Source of the DNA: DASSFZ01 sp035283185
GTDB lineage: Bacteria > Chloroflexota > Anaerolineae > Fen-1058
DNA length: 64,000 nucleotides
Assembly (NCBI GenBank): GCA_035283185.1
Contig: DATEUJ010000226.1
Coordinates: 62,001 to 126,000 of the forward strand
Reading direction: 5' to 3'
The position numbers and the translations under genes are program-made. Each line of letters begins with the position of its first letter. The stretch's first letter is position 1. The notes below the pieces were generated by a model. That model ran no database searches, was not told the DNA's origin, and saw only the letters and a program-made list of their open reading frames with translations. This document shows positions 47,824-56,775 of the stretch, piece after piece.

Positions 47824-49581
47824 ATGAAGGAGCTCTTACTCGCCAATCAAGCGATTGCGCGGGGCGCGTGGGAAGCCGGTGTGACATTCGCCGCCGGTTA
47901 CCCCGGCACGCCGAGCACCGAGATTTTGGAAACACTCATCCACTACCCGGGCGTGCATGCCCAGTGGTCGACAAACGAGAAGGTCGCCTTTGAAGAGGGC
48001 ATGGGCGCGGCCATCGGCGGGCTGCGCGTGCTGGTGACGATGAAGCACGTCGGGCTGAACGTGGCTGCCGACGCTTTCATGGTCTTCCCGTACTCCGGGA
48101 CGAATGGCGGTTTCGTCGTCGTCTCGGCCGACGATCCCGGCATGCACTCGTCGCAGAACGAGCAAGATAACCGCTACCTGGCGCTGATGGCCAAGGTGCC
48201 CATCGTCGAGCCGACCACCGCGCAAGAGTGCAAGGATTTCGTCGGCGTCGCGCTGAATCTTTCGGAAGAGTTCAGCGTGCCGGTGATGTTCCGCACGACA
48301 ACCCGGCTCGCCCACCACAAGGGGCTTGTGGAGCTGGGCGAGCGCGTCGAAGCGCCGCGCCGCGACTTCACGCCCGATGCCAGGCGCTTCTCTGTGCCGA
48401 TCTACCGCAAGCTGCTTCGCCCGCAAGTGGAGAAGCGCCTGCAGCGCCTGGTCGAGTACGCCGAGACCAGCCCGCTCAATCGCGTGGAACATGCCGACAG
48501 CGAAATCGGCGTGGTGACGAGCGGGATCTGCTATCAGTACGTGAAGGAAGTGCTGCCGGAAGCGGGGGTGCTGCGACTGGGGATGACGCACCCGCTACCG
48601 CCGCAATTGCTGAGAGACTTCTGCGCGCGTTACAAGACGGTATACGTGGTCGAGGAAGGCGAAGCGTTCATCGAGTCGTTCATGCGCGCGTTAGGCATCA
48701 CGAACCTCATAGGCAAGGACCTCTTCGGCAACATCGGCGAATACTCCCCCGGGCGGCTGGCGGCCGCCCTGGGACGAGGTGACATCCCGCAGCCGCTGGG
48801 CCAGGGCATCACCGTACTGCCGCGCCCACCGATGTTCTGTATCGGCTGTGGCCACCGAACCGTATTCAGCGCGCTGCGCCAGCTCAAGGTGACGGTTGCG
48901 GGCGACATCGGCTGCTATACGATGGGCGCGCTGCCGCCCTACGAAGCCGAACACACCACCTTTTGCATGGGCGCCAGCATTGGCACGGCGTACGGGTTAG
49001 AGAAAGCCGGTCACCCGCGCACCGTGGCTATCATCGGCGACTCGACGTTCGTCCACGCCGGAATTCCGCCGCTGATCGACGCCGTGTACAACGGCAGCTC
49101 GCTGACGCTGATTGTGCTGGACAACTCGACGACCGGCATGACCGGCGGACAGCCGCACGCGGGGTCGGGCCAGACACTCGCCGGCAGCCAGGCGCCCAAG
49201 CTCGACATCCCTGCCGTGATCAAGGCGATCGGCGTCGAGAAGGTGGAGACCGTCGATACCTGGGATCGCAAGGAAGTCGGGCGCGCCATCCAGCGGGCGC
49301 TCGCGCACAAGGGACCTTCGGTCGTGATCGCCGTGGGGGCGTGCCAACAATTGCCGGAGATGAAGCAGCGGGAGTTGATACCCTACTTCGTCGACGAGTC
49401 GCTGTGCACGCAGTGCGATGCATGCTTCAAGGTGTGGTGTCCCGCCATTACGCGCACGGCGCTGAACTTCCCGGTGATCAATCCCGATGAGTGCACCGCC
49501 TGCACGGTGTGCGCCCAGGTGTGCCCGGTCGACGCGATTTATCTGTGGAAGGCCGAGGCGGAGTCGCCGCTCCAGGTGTAG
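47824..49581 (+). CDS. iorA: Indolepyruvate:ferredoxin oxidoreductase alpha subunit, copy 2
   Basis: 585 residues without repeat insertions; a good reference for the family here. AGYPGTPSTEILE, WSTNEKVAFEEGMGAAIGG, TPP-binding CIGCGHRTVFSA, GDIGCYTMG and GDSTFVHAG, and C-terminal clusters CTQCDACFKVWCP and CTACTVCAQVCP. Likely acts on an arylpyruvate different from those of copies 1 and 3. iorB lies 109 bases downstream. Confidence 0.9.
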   Translation: MKELLLANQAIARGAWEAGVTFAAGYPGTPSTEILETLIHYPGVHAQWSTNEKVAFEEGMGAAIGGLRVLVTMKHVGLNVAADAFMVFPYSGTNGGFVVVSADDPGMHSSQNEQDNRYLALMAKVPIVEPTTAQECKDFVGVALNLSEEFSVPVMFRTTTRLAHHKGLVELGERVEAPRRDFTPDARRFSVPIYRKLLRPQVEKRLQRLVEYAETSPLNRVEHADSEIGVVTSGICYQYVKEVLPEAGVLRLGMTHPLPPQLLRDFCARYKTVYVVEEGEAFIESFMRALGITNLIGKDLFGNIGEYSPGRLAAALGRGDIPQPLGQGITVLPRPPMFCIGCGHRTVFSALRQLKVTVAGDIGCYTMGALPPYEAEHTTFCMGASIGTAYGLEKAGHPRTVAIIGDSTFVHAGIPPLIDAVYNGSSLTLIVLDNSTTGMTGGQPHAGSGQTLAGSQAPKLDIPAVIKAIGVEKVETVDTWDRKEVGRAIQRALAHKGPSVVIAVGACQQLPEMKQRELIPYFVDESLCTQCDACFKVWCPAITRTALNFPVINPDECTACTVCAQVCPVDAIYLWKAEAESPLQV

Positions 49582-49605
49582 GCGGCGCTTACCGGCGTCA
49601 CTCTG

Positions 49606-49679
49606 CTGCTTGCGCCCGTGCCTGCCCCCCGCCCAGCGGGGCGCCCAGCGGGGTAGAGCGCCTCAGTGGGGTGGGGGTT
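49606..49679. repeat. Family K repeat (GCTTGCGCCC, CCCAGCGGGG)
   Basis: CTGCTTGCGCCC, then CCCCCGCCCAGCGGGGCGCC and CCCAGCGGGG units between iorA and iorB of copy 2. Same element at 50261 and 54258. Confidence 0.75.
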
Positions 49680-49690
49680 GAAGGAGAGAT

Positions 49691-50338
49691 ATGGCGGAAC
49701 GAATCTATAACCTCTTGTTCGTAGGGGTCGGCGGTCAGGGCGTGCTGCTGGTCGCCGAGATCAGCGCGCTCGCGGCCGCGCGCGCCGGGCTGGATGTCAA
49801 GCAGACCGAAGTCCACGGCGTTTCTCAGCGCGGCGGAAGCGTCGAAACGCACGTGCGATTCGGTTCGGTCGTGCATTCGCCCATTGTCACGCCCGGTCAG
49901 GCCGACGTGGTCGTCGCGCTGGAGAACCTGGAGGCGCTGCGCTTCGCGCACTTCGCTCGTCGCGAGACCGGTGTGGTGTTGATGAATGATCACGAAATCA
50001 TCCCCGGATCGGTTGCCGAAGCCGAAACGCGCTATCCGCACAATGTACCGTCGTACTTGCAAGGTCAGGGCTTTCGCGTGGCGACCTTGAAGGCGTCCGA
50101 GATCGCGCGCGATCTGGGAGATGGGCGGATGGCGAATATTGTCATGCTCGGGGCGCTGACCGCGTATCTGCCGTTCAGCGTCGACTTGTGGCTGGAGACG
50201 TTGCAAGCGCGCATCCCGCAGAAGTTTCGAGCCGCCAACTTGAAAGCGTTTGAAGCCGGGCGCGCTGCTTGTGCCCCGCCCAGCGGGGTCGCGCTGGCGC
50301 AGCCCGCTGCTTGCGCCCCGCCCAGCGGGGTCGTATGA
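49691..50338 (+). CDS. iorB: Indolepyruvate:ferredoxin oxidoreductase beta subunit, copy 2
   Basis: 215 residues. LFVGVGGQGVLLVAEISALAA and TEVHGVSQRGGSVETHVRFG are the family signatures. The last 25 or so residues (AACAPPSGVALAQPAACAPP) are two translated copies of the CCCAGCGGGG element, so the native protein probably ended near residue 190. Followed by the DRE-TIM gene after 22 bases. Confidence 0.88.
   Translation: MAERIYNLLFVGVGGQGVLLVAEISALAAARAGLDVKQTEVHGVSQRGGSVETHVRFGSVVHSPIVTPGQADVVVALENLEALRFAHFARRETGVVLMNDHEIIPGSVAEAETRYPHNVPSYLQGQGFRVATLKASEIARDLGDGRMANIVMLGALTAYLPFSVDLWLETLQARIPQKFRAANLKAFEAGRAACAPPSGVALAQPAACAPPSGVV
50261..50334. repeat. Two family K repeats in frame at the iorB copy 2 end
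   Basis: GCGCTGCTTGTGCCCCGCCC then AGCGGGGTCGC, repeated once. Confidence 0.8.
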
Positions 50339-50360
50339 GGAAGCTCAAGAGGAGAACACC

Positions 50361-51653
50361 ATGGACGACCTCAAAGGAACTGATTTGATTTACGACTGGA
50401 ATGTGAAAGGCGATGTGCCGCATTACCCGAAGCACGTCAAAGTTGTCGACGAGACGCTGCGTGACGGCCTGCAGTCGCCATCCGTCACACACCCTTCGAT
50501 CCAGGACAAAGTGTATCTGCTGTACCTGATGCGCTGTTTGGAGATCGACGCGGCGGACCTGGGGCTGTGCGGTGCAGGCGAGCGGTTCAAGAAAGACGTG
50601 GTCGTGCTCGCGCGCGAGATCGTCAACCAGAATATGCCCATCGTTCCGCAGAGCGCGGCGCGCACACTGGAGTCCGACATCGCCCCGATCGTGGATGCCT
50701 CGCAGGAAGCGGGCATCGCCATCGAGGCGTGCGTGTTCCTCGGCTCCAGCCCGATCCGCCAGTACGCCGAGGGCTGGGACGTGAGCACGCTGCTGCGGCT
50801 GACCGAGTCGTCGGTGACGTTTGCCGTCCAGCACGGGCTGCCGGTGATGTTCGTCACCGAGGACACGACGCGCGCCCAGCCGGATGCGCTTCGCCAGATC
50901 TATGCTTGCGCCATCCGCTCCGGCGCCCACCGCATCTGCGCCGCCGACACGGTCGGCCATGCGACGCCCGAAGGCGTGCGCAACCTGATCCGATTCCTGC
51001 GCGGTGTGGTGGACGAGGTCGACCCGGAGGTGGGCATCGACTGGCACGGCCACAAAGACCGTGGGCTAGACATCGTCAATACGCTTGCGGCGATCGAAGC
51101 CGGCGCGGACCGGGTGCATGCGTGCGCGCTGGGCGTCGGCGAGCGCTCAGGCAACACCCCGATGGAAATCTTGTTGGTCAATCTCAATCTGCTGGGCATC
51201 GCCAACCGCGACCTGAAGGGGCTGCCGGAATATTGCCAGGTTGTGTCGCAGGCGTGCGGCGTACCGATACCCTTCAACTACCCGATGGTCGGCGCGGACT
51301 CGTTTCGCACTGCGACCGGCGTGCACGCGGCGGCGATCGCCAAGGCCATCGACAAGCGCGACGAGTGGCTGGCCGACCGCGTGTACTGCGGCGTGCCAGC
51401 TTCGATGGTCGGGCGGACGCAGGGCATCGAGGTCGGGCCGATGTCGGGCGAGCACAACGTCCGCTTTTGGCTGCGCAACCACGACGTCGAGGAGCATCCG
51501 GTGTACATCGAGAAGATCCTCGCCGCCGCCAAGCGCTCGACCAAGCTCCTGACGGACGAGGAGATCCGCCGCATGGTCATCGTGATGCGCCAGCGGTTGA
51601 AGGGCGGCGAGGAAGTCACGGACGAGTCGCTCGAAGCGGCGCTCGCCCATTAG
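50361..51653 (+). CDS. DRE-TIM metallolyase-family enzyme (isopropylmalate/homocitrate synthase-like)
   Basis: 430 residues. KVVDETLRDGLQSP is the divalent-metal site at the start of the barrel. DWHGHKDRGLDIVNTLAAIE carries the HxH metal ligands, and HACALGVGERSGNTPMEILL is the substrate loop. It could condense acetyl-CoA with a 2-oxoacid or act as an HMG-CoA-lyase-like enzyme. The C-terminal regulatory domain of LeuA is absent (430 residues). Placement behind an arylpyruvate oxidoreductase suggests a 2-oxoacid substrate, not proven. Start after AGAGGAGAACACC. Confidence 0.8.
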   Translation: MDDLKGTDLIYDWNVKGDVPHYPKHVKVVDETLRDGLQSPSVTHPSIQDKVYLLYLMRCLEIDAADLGLCGAGERFKKDVVVLAREIVNQNMPIVPQSAARTLESDIAPIVDASQEAGIAIEACVFLGSSPIRQYAEGWDVSTLLRLTESSVTFAVQHGLPVMFVTEDTTRAQPDALRQIYACAIRSGAHRICAADTVGHATPEGVRNLIRFLRGVVDEVDPEVGIDWHGHKDRGLDIVNTLAAIEAGADRVHACALGVGERSGNTPMEILLVNLNLLGIANRDLKGLPEYCQVVSQACGVPIPFNYPMVGADSFRTATGVHAAAIAKAIDKRDEWLADRVYCGVPASMVGRTQGIEVGPMSGEHNVRFWLRNHDVEEHPVYIEKILAAAKRSTKLLTDEEIRRMVIVMRQRLKGGEEVTDESLEAALAH

Positions 51654-51669
51654 AAACCTAGACGATAAC

Positions 51670-51723
51670 CGGAGTGCAGGCTTTAGCCTGCTTTGCCCGA
51701 AGCGGACTGAAGTCCGCACTCCG
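51670..51723. repeat. Compound palindromic repeat (GCGGACTGAAGTCCGC)
   Basis: GGAGTGCAGGCTTTAGCC TGC plus GCGGACTGAAGTCCGCACTCC: two nested hairpins whose outer arms (GGAGTGC/GCACTCC) also pair. Sits between the DRE-TIM gene and the transporter operon. Confidence 0.75.
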
Positions 51724-51842
51724 GAGGTTTTCGGATAGGCTCGATGCGAGAAAAGGAGGTGATCTGCCGGAGCATGAAACTTGCTTTGCCGAATTCGTCG
51801 TTTCGTCAGACGCACAACTCACGCAAAATCAGGAGGAGAGAC

Positions 51843-53144
51843 ATGAAGGGCAGAATGATCTTGCTGCTGACCGGCTTGGCATTGGCTGCGATGGTGCTTT
51901 CGGCATGTCCCGGCACGACGACGACCGTCGCGCCGACGCAACCCCCGCCGCCAACGGCGCCGCCGGCAACCCAGCCGCCTTCGCCGACGGAAGCGCCCAC
52001 GGATGAGCCGGTGACAGAAGGCGATCCGTACGTCGTCGGCGCGTTCTTCTCGACGACCGGGCCGGTGTCCACGCTAGGTCAGCCCGAGGCCAACACCGTG
52101 ACCATGCTCGTCGAGCAAATCAATGCGGCTGGCGGCATCATGGGGCCGGATGGGCTGATGCACAAGCTTGAAGTGAAGATGTACGACGATCAGTCGGACG
52201 CCACCACGGCCGTCGAGGTGGCGAAGAAGCTGGTCGACGAAGATAAGGTGCCGGTGATCGTCGGTGGGTCGGGCAGCCCGGCCAGCATCGCCGTGAACGA
52301 GACCGTCAGCACCGCCAGCATCCCGTTCATCTCGGTTGCCTCGTCGTCCGCGATCGTCACGAAGGAGGATGGGTCGCAGCACGAGTGGGTGTTCAAGACG
52401 CCGCAGCAGAACTACCCCGTGGCCCAGGTGCAGGGCGACTGGCTGCAGGCGAACGGCGTCACCAAGGTCGCGTCGCTGGGCGTCAACAACGCCTTCGGCG
52501 CCGACTCGATGGCGGCGCTGAGGCGAGTGGCAGAGGAACTCGGCATCGAGATCGTGTACGAAGGCACGTTCGAGCCAGGCGACACCGACTTCTCGGCGCA
52601 ACTGACGCAAATCGCCGGCAGCGACGCTGAAGCGGTGATTATCCACGCCACACCCGGCGAGGGCGCGCCGCTCACGGTGCAGTATCGCGACCTGGGCCTG
52701 GAGATGCCGATCCTGCATAACCACGGTATCGGCAACAGGGCGTTCATCGACACGGCCGGCGAGGCTGCCGAAGGTGTGCTGTTTCCGATCGGCAAGCTGC
52801 TGGTGGCCGACCAACTGCCGGACGACGATCCCCAGAAGGAAACCCTGTTGACGTATCAGGCCGACTACGAAGGCGCGTATGGCACACCACCCAGCACGTT
52901 CGGTGGGCATGCCTGGGATGCGCTGATGATGGTGAAAGCCGCGCTGGAAGCGGTGGGGCCTGACCCGGCGGCGATCCGCGATTATCTCGAAAACGAGATC
53001 AAGGACTTCGTCGGGATCAGCGGCGTCTTCAACATCGGCAAGGACGATCACACCGGCATCGCCAAGGAATCGTTGGTGTTGGTGGAGATCAAGGATGGCA
53101 CATGGGTGTTCGTCGATCCGGCGGACTACGCCAATGTGCCGTGA
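51843..53144 (+). CDS. livK: LIV-type ABC transporter substrate-binding lipoprotein
   Basis: 433 residues. Lipoprotein signal with lipobox LSAC (Cys about 22), a Thr/Pro linker (TTVAPTQPPPPTAPP), then a periplasmic-binding fold of the branched-chain amino acid type: FFSTTGPVSTLGQPEANTVT, IVGGSGSPASIAVNE, VTKVASLGVNNAFG and FGGHAWDALMMV. Start at 51843 behind AGGAGGAG. With the encoded ligase and IorAB pairs, import of aromatic amino acids or aromatic acids is likely. Confidence 0.9.
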   Translation: MKGRMILLLTGLALAAMVLSACPGTTTTVAPTQPPPPTAPPATQPPSPTEAPTDEPVTEGDPYVVGAFFSTTGPVSTLGQPEANTVTMLVEQINAAGGIMGPDGLMHKLEVKMYDDQSDATTAVEVAKKLVDEDKVPVIVGGSGSPASIAVNETVSTASIPFISVASSSAIVTKEDGSQHEWVFKTPQQNYPVAQVQGDWLQANGVTKVASLGVNNAFGADSMAALRRVAEELGIEIVYEGTFEPGDTDFSAQLTQIAGSDAEAVIIHATPGEGAPLTVQYRDLGLEMPILHNHGIGNRAFIDTAGEAAEGVLFPIGKLLVADQLPDDDPQKETLLTYQADYEGAYGTPPSTFGGHAWDALMMVKAALEAVGPDPAAIRDYLENEIKDFVGISGVFNIGKDDHTGIAKESLVLVEIKDGTWVFVDPADYANVP

Positions 53145-53230
53145 AACGTGGAGCGTGAAGCGTGAAACGTGATGCGTGATGCGTGATTCCCCTCTCCCGT
53201 CTGTGCATCACCGTGGACGGGAGAGGGGAT
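53143..53230. repeat. Family C array followed by a family H palindrome
   Basis: CGTGGAGCGTGAAGCGTGAAA units to 53185, then CCCCTCTCCCGTC...GACGGGAGAGGGG. Confidence 0.78.
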
Positions 53231-53272
53231 GACCAGGTTTTTACGTTTCACGGAACACGCATTACGGACGAT

Positions 53273-54205
53273 ATGACTTTCGCCGATCAGCTTGCTCAAT
53301 TCGTCGTCTCCGGCATCACGCAGGGCAGCATCTATGCGCTGATCGCGCTGGGCTTCGTCACGATCTATAGCGTGACCGGAGTGATCAACTTCGCCCAGGG
53401 CGAGTTTGCCGTTCTCGGCGCGCTGGTCGCCATCACGGTATCGCAGGGCGCCTCGCTCTTCCGGGGCCAAATGGCGATTGAGCTGGAACTGCCGCTGGCG
53501 CTGGCCGCGCTCGCCGGCATCGCGGCGTCGGTGCTGGCTGGCGCGCTCGTGTATCGCCTGGGCATTCAACCCGCGCGACACGCGTCGGTGCTCAGCCAGA
53601 TCGTCGTGACGATCGGCGCATCGATCGTGCTACGCGGGCTGATGCTGCTGGCGTGGGGAACCGAGCCGTACCGCCTGTCGCCGTTCACGCCCGGCAAGCC
53701 GATCGAGCTATTCGGAGCGATTGTCACCCGGCAGAGTATTTGGGTGATGGGCTTGACGGTGGTGACCCTCTTGGGCTTGTATCTGTTTTTCCAGCATACG
53801 CTGATCGGCAAGGCGCTGCGGGCGAGCGCGGCCAACCCGGGCGCCGCGCGCCTGATGGGCATCAACACACTGCGCATGGGTCTGATCGCTTTCGCGCTCA
53901 GCGCGGCGCTCGGTGCGGTGGCCGGGATCGTCATCGCGCCGGTGACGTTCGTGACGTACGACCGGGGCTTGATGCTCTCGTTGAAGGGTTTCGTGGCGAT
54001 GATCATCGGCGGCCTGACCAGCCCTGTCGGGGCAGTGATTGGCGGCCTGGCCCTGGGGGTCGTGGAGTCGTTGGCCGCGGGGTTGATCTCGTCCGGCTAC
54101 AGAGACGCCTTCACATTTGGTGTGCTGTTCGCCGTGTTGCTCGTGCGGCTGGGCGGCGTGGTGCGGCGCGGAAAGGGTCAGGCTCTGGTGGGGGCGGGGT
54201 TGTGA
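53273..54205 (+). CDS. livH: LIV-type ABC transporter permease, LivH
   Basis: 310 residues, integral membrane protein with about eight helices. Signature start QFVVSGITQGSIYALIALGF and VINFAQGEFAVLGAL; the cytoplasmic coupling loop GKALRASAANPGAARLMGIN, then GGLTSPVGAVIGGLALGVVE. ATG at 53273 chosen to match family starts. Confidence 0.9.
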   Translation: MTFADQLAQFVVSGITQGSIYALIALGFVTIYSVTGVINFAQGEFAVLGALVAITVSQGASLFRGQMAIELELPLALAALAGIAASVLAGALVYRLGIQPARHASVLSQIVVTIGASIVLRGLMLLAWGTEPYRLSPFTPGKPIELFGAIVTRQSIWVMGLTVVTLLGLYLFFQHTLIGKALRASAANPGAARLMGINTLRMGLIAFALSAALGAVAGIVIAPVTFVTYDRGLMLSLKGFVAMIIGGLTSPVGAVIGGLALGVVESLAAGLISSGYRDAFTFGVLFAVLLVRLGGVVRRGKGQALVGAGL

Positions 54206-54283
54206 TCGTGGAGCGTGGGGCGTGGAGCGTGAAGCGTGGAGTGTGGAGTCGTGAAGCGCTGCTTGCGCCCCGCCCAGCGGGGT
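54203..54283. repeat. Family C array plus one family K repeat
   Basis: GATCGTGGAGCGTGGGGCGTG units, then GCTGCTTGCGCCCCGCCCAG, ending in the livM ribosome-binding region. Confidence 0.75.
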
Positions 54284-54299
54284 GGAGCGAGATGGTGCA

Positions 54300-55298
54300 A
54301 TGAAGATGAGACTTCCGGCTAGGCGGCTGGCCATCGTCGGGCTGGTGGCAGCCCTGGCGGTCATCCCGCAGACCGTCGGCAACAACTATCAGATATTCGT
54401 CCTGACGCTGATCGGCCTGTACACGATGCTGACCGTGGGGTTGTCACTCGTAATGGGCTACGCCGGACAAGTATCGCTGGGCCACGCCACGTTCTACGGC
54501 ATCGGCGCCTACACGACGGCGCTGCTGAGCACGAAAGCCAACCTGCCCCCCTGGCTCGCGCTCGTCGGCGCCGTGATCGTGACGGCGCTGATCGGCTTTC
54601 TTATCGGCGTGCCGATCTTCCGCCTTCGCGGCCATTACCTGGCGATGGCTACGCTCGGGTTCAACGTGATCTTCATCCTGATCGTCAAGAACGAGTCGTC
54701 GGTCACCGGAGGCCCTTCAGGCTTCACCAGCATCCCGCCCCTGTCGATCGCCGGCGTCACCTTCGACACCGACGTGTCGATGTATTACGTGGTGTGGATC
54801 GCCACACTGGTCATCCTGATGTTGTCGCTGAATATCGTCAATTCACGCGTGGGCCGGGCGCTGCGCGCGATCCACGCCAGCGAGATCGCGGCGGAGACGC
54901 TCGGCGTCGATTCCACGGCTTTCAAGCTCAAGGTGTTCGCGCTGGCCGCCGGGTACGCGGGCGTCGCGGGCGGGCTGTACGCGCAGACCGTCCGCTTCAT
55001 CAGCCCATCCAGCTTCGATCTGCTGTTTTCGATCGAGCTCGTGACGATGGCTGCCGTCGGCGGGCTGGCCAGCGTGTGGGGATCGATCTTCGGCGCTGCG
55101 GCGGTCGTATTCCTCACGCAGTTTATTCGAGACCGGTTGGGTGATCTGCTTGCAGGCGCGGCGGGCGAGGGCGAGATCATCATCTTCGGTATGCTTCTGA
55201 TTCTCATTATGGTGTTCCTGCCGGAAGGGCTGACGACCGGCGGCTTGAACGCCGTTCGGAGATGGCAAGCGAGGCGGAAGGAAAATGTACCAGCCTGA
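54300..55298 (+). CDS. livM: LIV-type ABC transporter permease, LivM
   Basis: 332 residues with about ten membrane segments. Motifs VGLSLVMGYAGQVSLGHATF, GVPIFRLRGHYLAMATLGF and the coupling loop RVGRALRAIHASEIAAETLG. Its 3' end overlaps the paaK start by 14 bases, so the ligase is part of the transporter operon. GTG at 54282 is a possible earlier start. Confidence 0.9.
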   Translation: MKMRLPARRLAIVGLVAALAVIPQTVGNNYQIFVLTLIGLYTMLTVGLSLVMGYAGQVSLGHATFYGIGAYTTALLSTKANLPPWLALVGAVIVTALIGFLIGVPIFRLRGHYLAMATLGFNVIFILIVKNESSVTGGPSGFTSIPPLSIAGVTFDTDVSMYYVVWIATLVILMLSLNIVNSRVGRALRAIHASEIAAETLGVDSTAFKLKVFALAAGYAGVAGGLYAQTVRFISPSSFDLLFSIELVTMAAVGGLASVWGSIFGAAAVVFLTQFIRDRLGDLLAGAAGEGEIIIFGMLLILIMVFLPEGLTTGGLNAVRRWQARRKENVPA

Positions 55299-56559
55299 AC
55301 TCGAGTCGCTTTCCCGTATCGAGCTGGAAGCCCTACAGATCCACCGCCTGCGGGCGACGCTGCGCCGCATCTGCGCCGACAATCCGCGCTACGCGCAGCG
55401 GCTGAACGGGCCTGGCCCGGACGACGTCCACAGTCTGGATGACATCCGTCGCTTTCCGTTCATGCATAAGGAAGACCTGCGCCAGAACTATCCGTTCGGA
55501 CTGGCCTGCGCGCCGCAGAAGGATTTCGTGCGCATGCACATGAGCTCGGGGACGACGGGCACGCCGATCATCTGCCCGCACACGGCGAACGATGTGAAGC
55601 AGTGGAGCGAGATCATGGCGCGCTGCCTGGCCGCGGCCGGCGTCACCCGTGAGGACGTGATTCAGATCACGCCTTCATTCGGCCTGTTCAACGGCGGCTT
55701 CGGCTTTCACTACGGCGCGAGCGCCATCGGCGCGATGATCGTTCCGATCGGGGCGGGGCGCACGCCGCTGCAACTGCAGTTCATGCGCGATCTGGGCTCG
55801 ACAGCCCTGGCCGCCATCGCCTCGTATCCGCTGCGCCTGATCGAGGTCGCCGCGCAGGAAGGCTTCGACTTTCGCCGCGACGCCCGGCTGCGCGTGGGCA
55901 TCCTCGGCGCGGAGATCTGGAGCGACGAGATACGCCGCCGCATCGAGGAGCGGATGGGCATCGAGACGTTCGACATCATCGGCATGACCGAGACGGCCGG
56001 CGTTGGCATGGGGATCGACTGCGCCGAGCACGACGGCATTCACGTGTGGGAAGATCATTATCTCATCGAGATCGTCGATCTGGACGACGGCGAGCCGGTT
56101 CCCGACGGTGAGCCGGGCGAAATGGTGGTGACGACGCTGACGCGCGAAGGACTGCCGCTCATTCGCTTCCGCACGCACGACCTCACGCGCATCGTCAGCC
56201 GCGAACCGTGCCGCTGCGGGCGGACCAGCCTGCGCGTCGATCGCCTGTCGGGTCGCACCGACGACATGATCAAGGTGAAGGGCATCAACTTCTATCCGAA
56301 GCAGGTGGAAAGCGTCTTGCTCAGGCATGCCGAAGTGGGCAACGACTACCGCATCGTGATCGACCGCCTGGAGGGCGCCGACCGGATGACGATCGACGTG
56401 GAAGCCCGCGGGCTGCCGTGGCCCGAGGAATTGTCGCGGCAGTTGTCGGACGAGTTATTCAGCATGTTGGGGCTGCGCGCCGAAGTCAGCATTTTGCATC
56501 CCGGCGAGCTGCCCCGGCCGGAAGGCAAGGCGGTCAGGGTGCAGGATAGGAGAAAGTAG
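55285..56559 (+). CDS. paaK: Phenylacetate-CoA ligase, copy 1
   Basis: 424 residues. Forms phenylacetyl-CoA from phenylacetate, ATP and CoA. ATP-binding P-loop HMSSGTTGTPIICPHT, SFGLFNGGFGFHYGA, FDIIGMTETAGVGMG, and the hinge/lid KVKGINFYPKQVE. Cys pair in REPCRCGRTSLRVDRL. Inserted between livHM and livGF and overlapping livM, so import and activation are co-expressed; the usual neighbours of such ligases are IOR genes, as seen on both sides here. Confidence 0.9.
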   Translation: MYQPELESLSRIELEALQIHRLRATLRRICADNPRYAQRLNGPGPDDVHSLDDIRRFPFMHKEDLRQNYPFGLACAPQKDFVRMHMSSGTTGTPIICPHTANDVKQWSEIMARCLAAAGVTREDVIQITPSFGLFNGGFGFHYGASAIGAMIVPIGAGRTPLQLQFMRDLGSTALAAIASYPLRLIEVAAQEGFDFRRDARLRVGILGAEIWSDEIRRRIEERMGIETFDIIGMTETAGVGMGIDCAEHDGIHVWEDHYLIEIVDLDDGEPVPDGEPGEMVVTTLTREGLPLIRFRTHDLTRIVSREPCRCGRTSLRVDRLSGRTDDMIKVKGINFYPKQVESVLLRHAEVGNDYRIVIDRLEGADRMTIDVEARGLPWPEELSRQLSDELFSMLGLRAEVSILHPGELPRPEGKAVRVQDRRK

Positions 56560-56564
56560 GGCGG

Positions 56565-56775
56565 TGATCAGTAATCAGTAATCAGTGATCAGTAATCAGT
56601 GATCAGTGATCGGTAAGTGGTAAGTGGTAATTGGTGAGGAGGCATCGGATAGTCGGTCGGCTGCTTGTGGCGATAAGCCGTAGGCTATGCGCTATCAGCC
56701 ATCTGCTATCTGCCATCAGCTATCTGCTATCCGCCATCTGCTATCCGCCAGCGGCTATCATCAGCGATAAGCCAT
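56565..56775. repeat. Family A array followed by a long family B array
   Basis: AGTAATCAGTAATCAGTGATC units to about 56640; then GCCGTAGGCTATGCGCTATC, GCCATCTGCTATCTGCCATC and AGCTATCTGCTATCCGCC units up to the livG start. It splits the transporter operon between paaK and livG. Confidence 0.82.
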
